Below, one piece after another: positions 61,962 to 64,000 of a DNA stretch of 64,000 nt. The translations under genes were made by a program, and so were the position numbers. Source of the stretch: Mucilaginibacter gossypiicola (GTDB lineage: Bacteria; Bacteroidota; Bacteroidia; Sphingobacteriales; Sphingobacteriaceae); contig NZ_FOCL01000003.1 of NCBI RefSeq assembly GCF_900110105.1, positions 434,001-498,000 of the forward strand, written 5' to 3'. The notes under the pieces are model-generated. The model searched no databases. It was not told the DNA's origin and was given only the letters and a program-made list of their open reading frames with translations. Position 1 is the first letter of the stretch. Each line of letters begins with the position of its first letter.

Positions 61962-62004
61962 AAATAGATTAATTATAGTTTGGTTTAAAAATAGCGTTTT
62001 TTCA

Positions 62005-63057
62005 TTATCCCCTCTCTTTATAATGGACCTCACTCAAACCCCGCAGCTTTTCAGCTGCAAATTCGGCAGTAATATCGCGTTGCGGATTTGCCAGCATTTC
62101 GTAGCCTACCATGAATTTTTTTACTGTGGCCGAACGCAGCAACGGCGGATAAAAATGCATATGCCAGTGCCAGTAAGGATGCTCGCCAGAGTTAACCGGC
62201 GACTGGTGCATACCTGCCGAATACGGGAACGAGGTTTCAAACATATTGTCGTACCTGATGGTCAGCCTTCTGATGGCATCGGCAAGGGCATGTTTTTCCT
62301 CGTCGGTAAAATAAAGGATGCTGGTTACATGTCTTTTGCTGATGATCATGGTTTCGTAAGGCCAAACCGCCCAAAATGGCACTAATACAACAAAATGGTC
62401 GTTTTCAAAAACAATGCGGTCTTGTTTTTTAAGTTCGAGTGCCAGATAGTCGGCCAGCAGACTTGTGCCCTTTTGCTCAAAATGAAGCTTTTGTTGCTGG
62501 GTTTCTTTGGCCACTTCAACCGGCAGGCTGTTTTGTGCCCAGATCTGGCCATGGGGGTGCGGATTGCTGCAACCCATGATATCGCCTTTGTTTTCAAAGA
62601 TCTGGATATGCTTGATCCATGGATACGAGGCCAGGTCTTCAAATTCTGATTGCCATACATCAACCACTTTGCTGATCTCTTTAGTGGTCATCTGTGGTAG
62701 GGTAAGATCATGCCTTGGCGAAAAGCTGATCACCCTGCAAATACCTTTCTGGCTGTTAGCCACCAATAATTCATCTTCGTTTAAACCTCCTTCAGGAGTG
62801 TTAAGCAATAACGATGAATAATCGTTGGTGAAAACAAAGCTTCCTTTGTAATCGGGGTTATCACTGCCATCGGCACGTTTGTTTGTAGGGCAAAGGTAGC
62901 AGGCCGGGTCATACTGAGGCCGGTCGTCGGCTTGTGTAGCTTCGACTTTCCCTTGCCATGGGCGTTTTGTACGATGCGGCGATACCAGGATCCAGTCGCC
63001 CGTTAAAATGTTTAACCTACTGTGAGGATGCTCTTTAAGATCAAAATTAGTGTCCAT
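62005..63057 (-). CDS. galT: galactose-1-phosphate uridylyltransferase GalT
   Basis: A 350-residue HIT-superfamily enzyme exchanging UDP-glucose and galactose-1-phosphate. Zinc-type Cys53 and Cys56 (CYLC), the active-site HPH loop [12 protein letters not shown] with His167 and His169, and a second GMHQSPVN...HWHMHFYPP block are present. ATG at 63057. galM follows; galK is not in the window, so the Leloir pathway here is incomplete locally. Confidence 0.95.
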   Translation of the reverse strand: MDTNFDLKEHPHSRLNILTGDWILVSPHRTKRPWQGKVEATQADDRPQYDPACYLCPTNKRADGSDNPDYKGSFVFTNDYSSLLLNTPEGGLNEDELLVANSQKGICRVISFSPRHDLTLPQMTTKEISKVVDVWQSEFEDLASYPWIKHIQIFENKGDIMGCSNPHPHGQIWAQNSLPVEVAKETQQQKLHFEQKGTSLLADYLALELKKQDRIVFENDHFVVLVPFWAVWPYETMIISKRHVTSILYFTDEEKHALADAIRRLTIRYDNMFETSFPYSAGMHQSPVNSGEHPYWHWHMHFYPPLLRSATVKKFMVGYEMLANPQRDITAEFAAEKLRGLSEVHYKERG

Positions 63058-63445
63058 TAGTTTAAAATCAGGTAATAATTGGCTTAATACATGTAAGGTA
63101 GACAGTTATACCTTAGCGATTTCAAAGTTGGTAAAAATAAATGTAAAGTATACATTTAAAACATTTTTTTCTGAATAAATACTTATCGTAGAAAGATTGA
63201 TAGGATTTGTAGAAAAAGGGGACTGAGCGCCGGATCGATTACCTATGATTCAGACACATTTTCTCAATTTTATTATTAATAAAAAAATGTCATTTCGACG
63301 AGCCAGAGGTGGGTTTGTGCGCTGAGGTGAGGAGAAATCTTCTACACCTTGCTTTTACAGGTATAGTTGTAGAGTCTGATGTTGCCTTTCAGACTTACGA
63401 AGTTTTAAAAACTTCGTAAGTCTTTATCAAGGTATGAATTGAGAG
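63058..63445. other. intergenic region between galT and alaS with repeats
   Basis: About 390 bases. It holds a CATTTCGACGAGCC...GAGGAGAAATC element (63289-63341), a familiar intergenic Bacteroidota repeat as I recall, and the 33-bp palindrome at 63391. AT-rich near galT. No gene is supported. Confidence 0.6.
63391..63423. repeat. 33-bp perfect palindrome, family C copy 3
   Basis: Identical to 1272-1304 base for base. It is 22 bases past the alaS stop on the minus strand. Confidence 0.88.
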
Positions 63446-64000
63446 TTATTTTATAAAGGTCGTAGCCTTGGCCAGTACATTATCCAACCCGCTAACGTCA
63501 CTCCCGCCTGCAGTAGCAAAAAACGGCTGACCGCCGCCACCGCCTTTAACCTCTTTGGCAAGTTCTTTAATGATATTACCGGCATGCAGCCCTTTTTCCT
63601 TCACCAGGTTTTCGGCAATCATTACAGTAATACTTGGCTTACCATCAAAATCAGCAACCAGCACCAGGAACAGGTTTGAAACTATATCCTTTAGCTGGTA
63701 AGCCAGGTTTTTAACTGCATCAGCATTAGGCAGGGCTACTTTTTGAGCGATGAAATTGACATCGCCAATAACTTCTGCTTTTTGAGCCAGCTCGGTTTTT
63801 AAGCCGGATGATTTTTCGAGGATCGATTTTTCGATCTCTTTTTTCAGTTTAGCGTTCTCATCCAGCAATCCTTCAATGCTTTTTGAAAGATCCTTTGGAT
63901 TTTTAAGCAGCTCTTTTAACTGGTTAACCAAGGCGTTTTGGGTAACGATGTATTTTTCGGCAGCAACACCGGTAATGGCCTCAATACGGCGAACACCGGC
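63446..64000 (-). CDS. alaS: alanyl-tRNA synthetase, C-terminal part (5' end outside the window)
   Basis: The visible 184 residues (frame open to 64000) begin GVRRIEAITGVAAEKYI, the second catalytic/editing boundary of AlaS, then a Lys/Glu-rich coiled coil (LKNPKDLSKSIEGLLDENAKLKKE) and the C-Ala domain with GGGGGQPFFATAGG near the end and a final FIK. It charges tRNA-Ala. The 5' portion, including the aminoacylation domain, is outside the window. Confidence 0.95.
   Translation of the reverse strand, partial: AGVRRIEAITGVAAEKYIVTQNALVNQLKELLKNPKDLSKSIEGLLDENAKLKKEIEKSILEKSSGLKTELAQKAEVIGDVNFIAQKVALPNADAVKNLAYQLKDIVSNLFLVLVADFDGKPSITVMIAENLVKEKGLHAGNIIKELAKEVKGGGGGQPFFATAGGSDVSGLDNVLAKATTFIK

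Noticed and set aside
1..64000. tRNA, rRNA or CRISPR array
   Set aside because: No cloverleaf-like sequence, rRNA motif or regularly spaced direct repeat was recognised on reading; a tRNAscan or CRISPR search would be needed to exclude them fully.

Overview
The window looks like a chromosomal segment of a Bacteroidota member, most likely family Sphingobacteriaceae (Mucilaginibacter/Pedobacter-like). Support comes from a fused SecDF, a type II glutamine synthetase, TlpA-like lipoproteins with a DUF4369 N-terminus, a two-tyrosine/lipoprotein-rich periplasmic repertoire, poor Shine-Dalgarno signals, TAnnTTTG promoter boxes close to start codons, and dispersed palindromic intergenic repeats. The genus is an inference from memory of gene content, not from a search. 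No rRNA, tRNA, CRISPR array, prophage or classical IS element was recognised.

Layout. 1-7.1 kb: the end of a TonB/M56-type protein, then a minus-strand trio with overlapping ends (glycosyltransferase, ECF sigma factor, rsmG), then tgt, an LptF/LptG permease and an EamA transporter. 7.1-8.1 kb is an AT-rich gene-poor stretch. 8.1-19.5 kb: LapA-domain protein, beta-hydroxyacid dehydrogenase, ispE, thyA and folA separated by a four-helix-bundle gene bounded by a 35-bp perfect inverted repeat, secDF, NDH-2, an HMG-CoA-lyase-like enzyme and a ROK regulator. 19.7-26.5 kb: small metabolic and unknown genes on the minus strand (VOC, PPOX, AhpD-like, AraC, DUF2071, lipoprotein, DUF695) plus a sterol-desaturase-family protein. 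26.7-32.5 kb: GH3 beta-glucosidase, kelch protein, esterase and SGNH hydrolase.

32.6-44.7 kb is a molybdenum island: an encapsulated-ferritin-family protein without a shell gene, an FdhF/YdeP-type molybdopterin oxidoreductase, a DUF7009-type protein, fdhD, then moaD/GNAT/moaE on plus facing a minus-strand moaA-moeA-moaC-mobA-moeB operon, and a MocA-like nucleotidyltransferase. Together these would make Moco, add the guanine nucleotide, sulfurate it and load it into the oxidoreductase. 44.7-54.9 kb: a J-KTSC protein, a pseudouridine synthase, a TPR protein with a histidine-kinase-like dimerisation helix but no ATPase, glutamine synthetase II, a quinone-reductase-like MDR, a Crp/Fnr regulator, and a gamma-glutamyl-cyclotransferase-like gene divergent from a glutamine-synthetase-like ligase, APH-like kinase and HAD-IIA protein. 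55-64 kb: an Arg/His-rich secreted protein, gatB-tlpA, a PhoB-like regulator, a Lys/Ala-rich histone-like protein, two small unknowns, galM-galT and the end of alaS.

The least expected items are the thyA/folA inserted element with its inverted repeat, the orphan EncFtn protein, the ligase-kinase-HAD cluster, a nested palindrome cluster at 36.6 kb and several repeat families. All functional calls come from reading motifs by eye; none was verified by database search.
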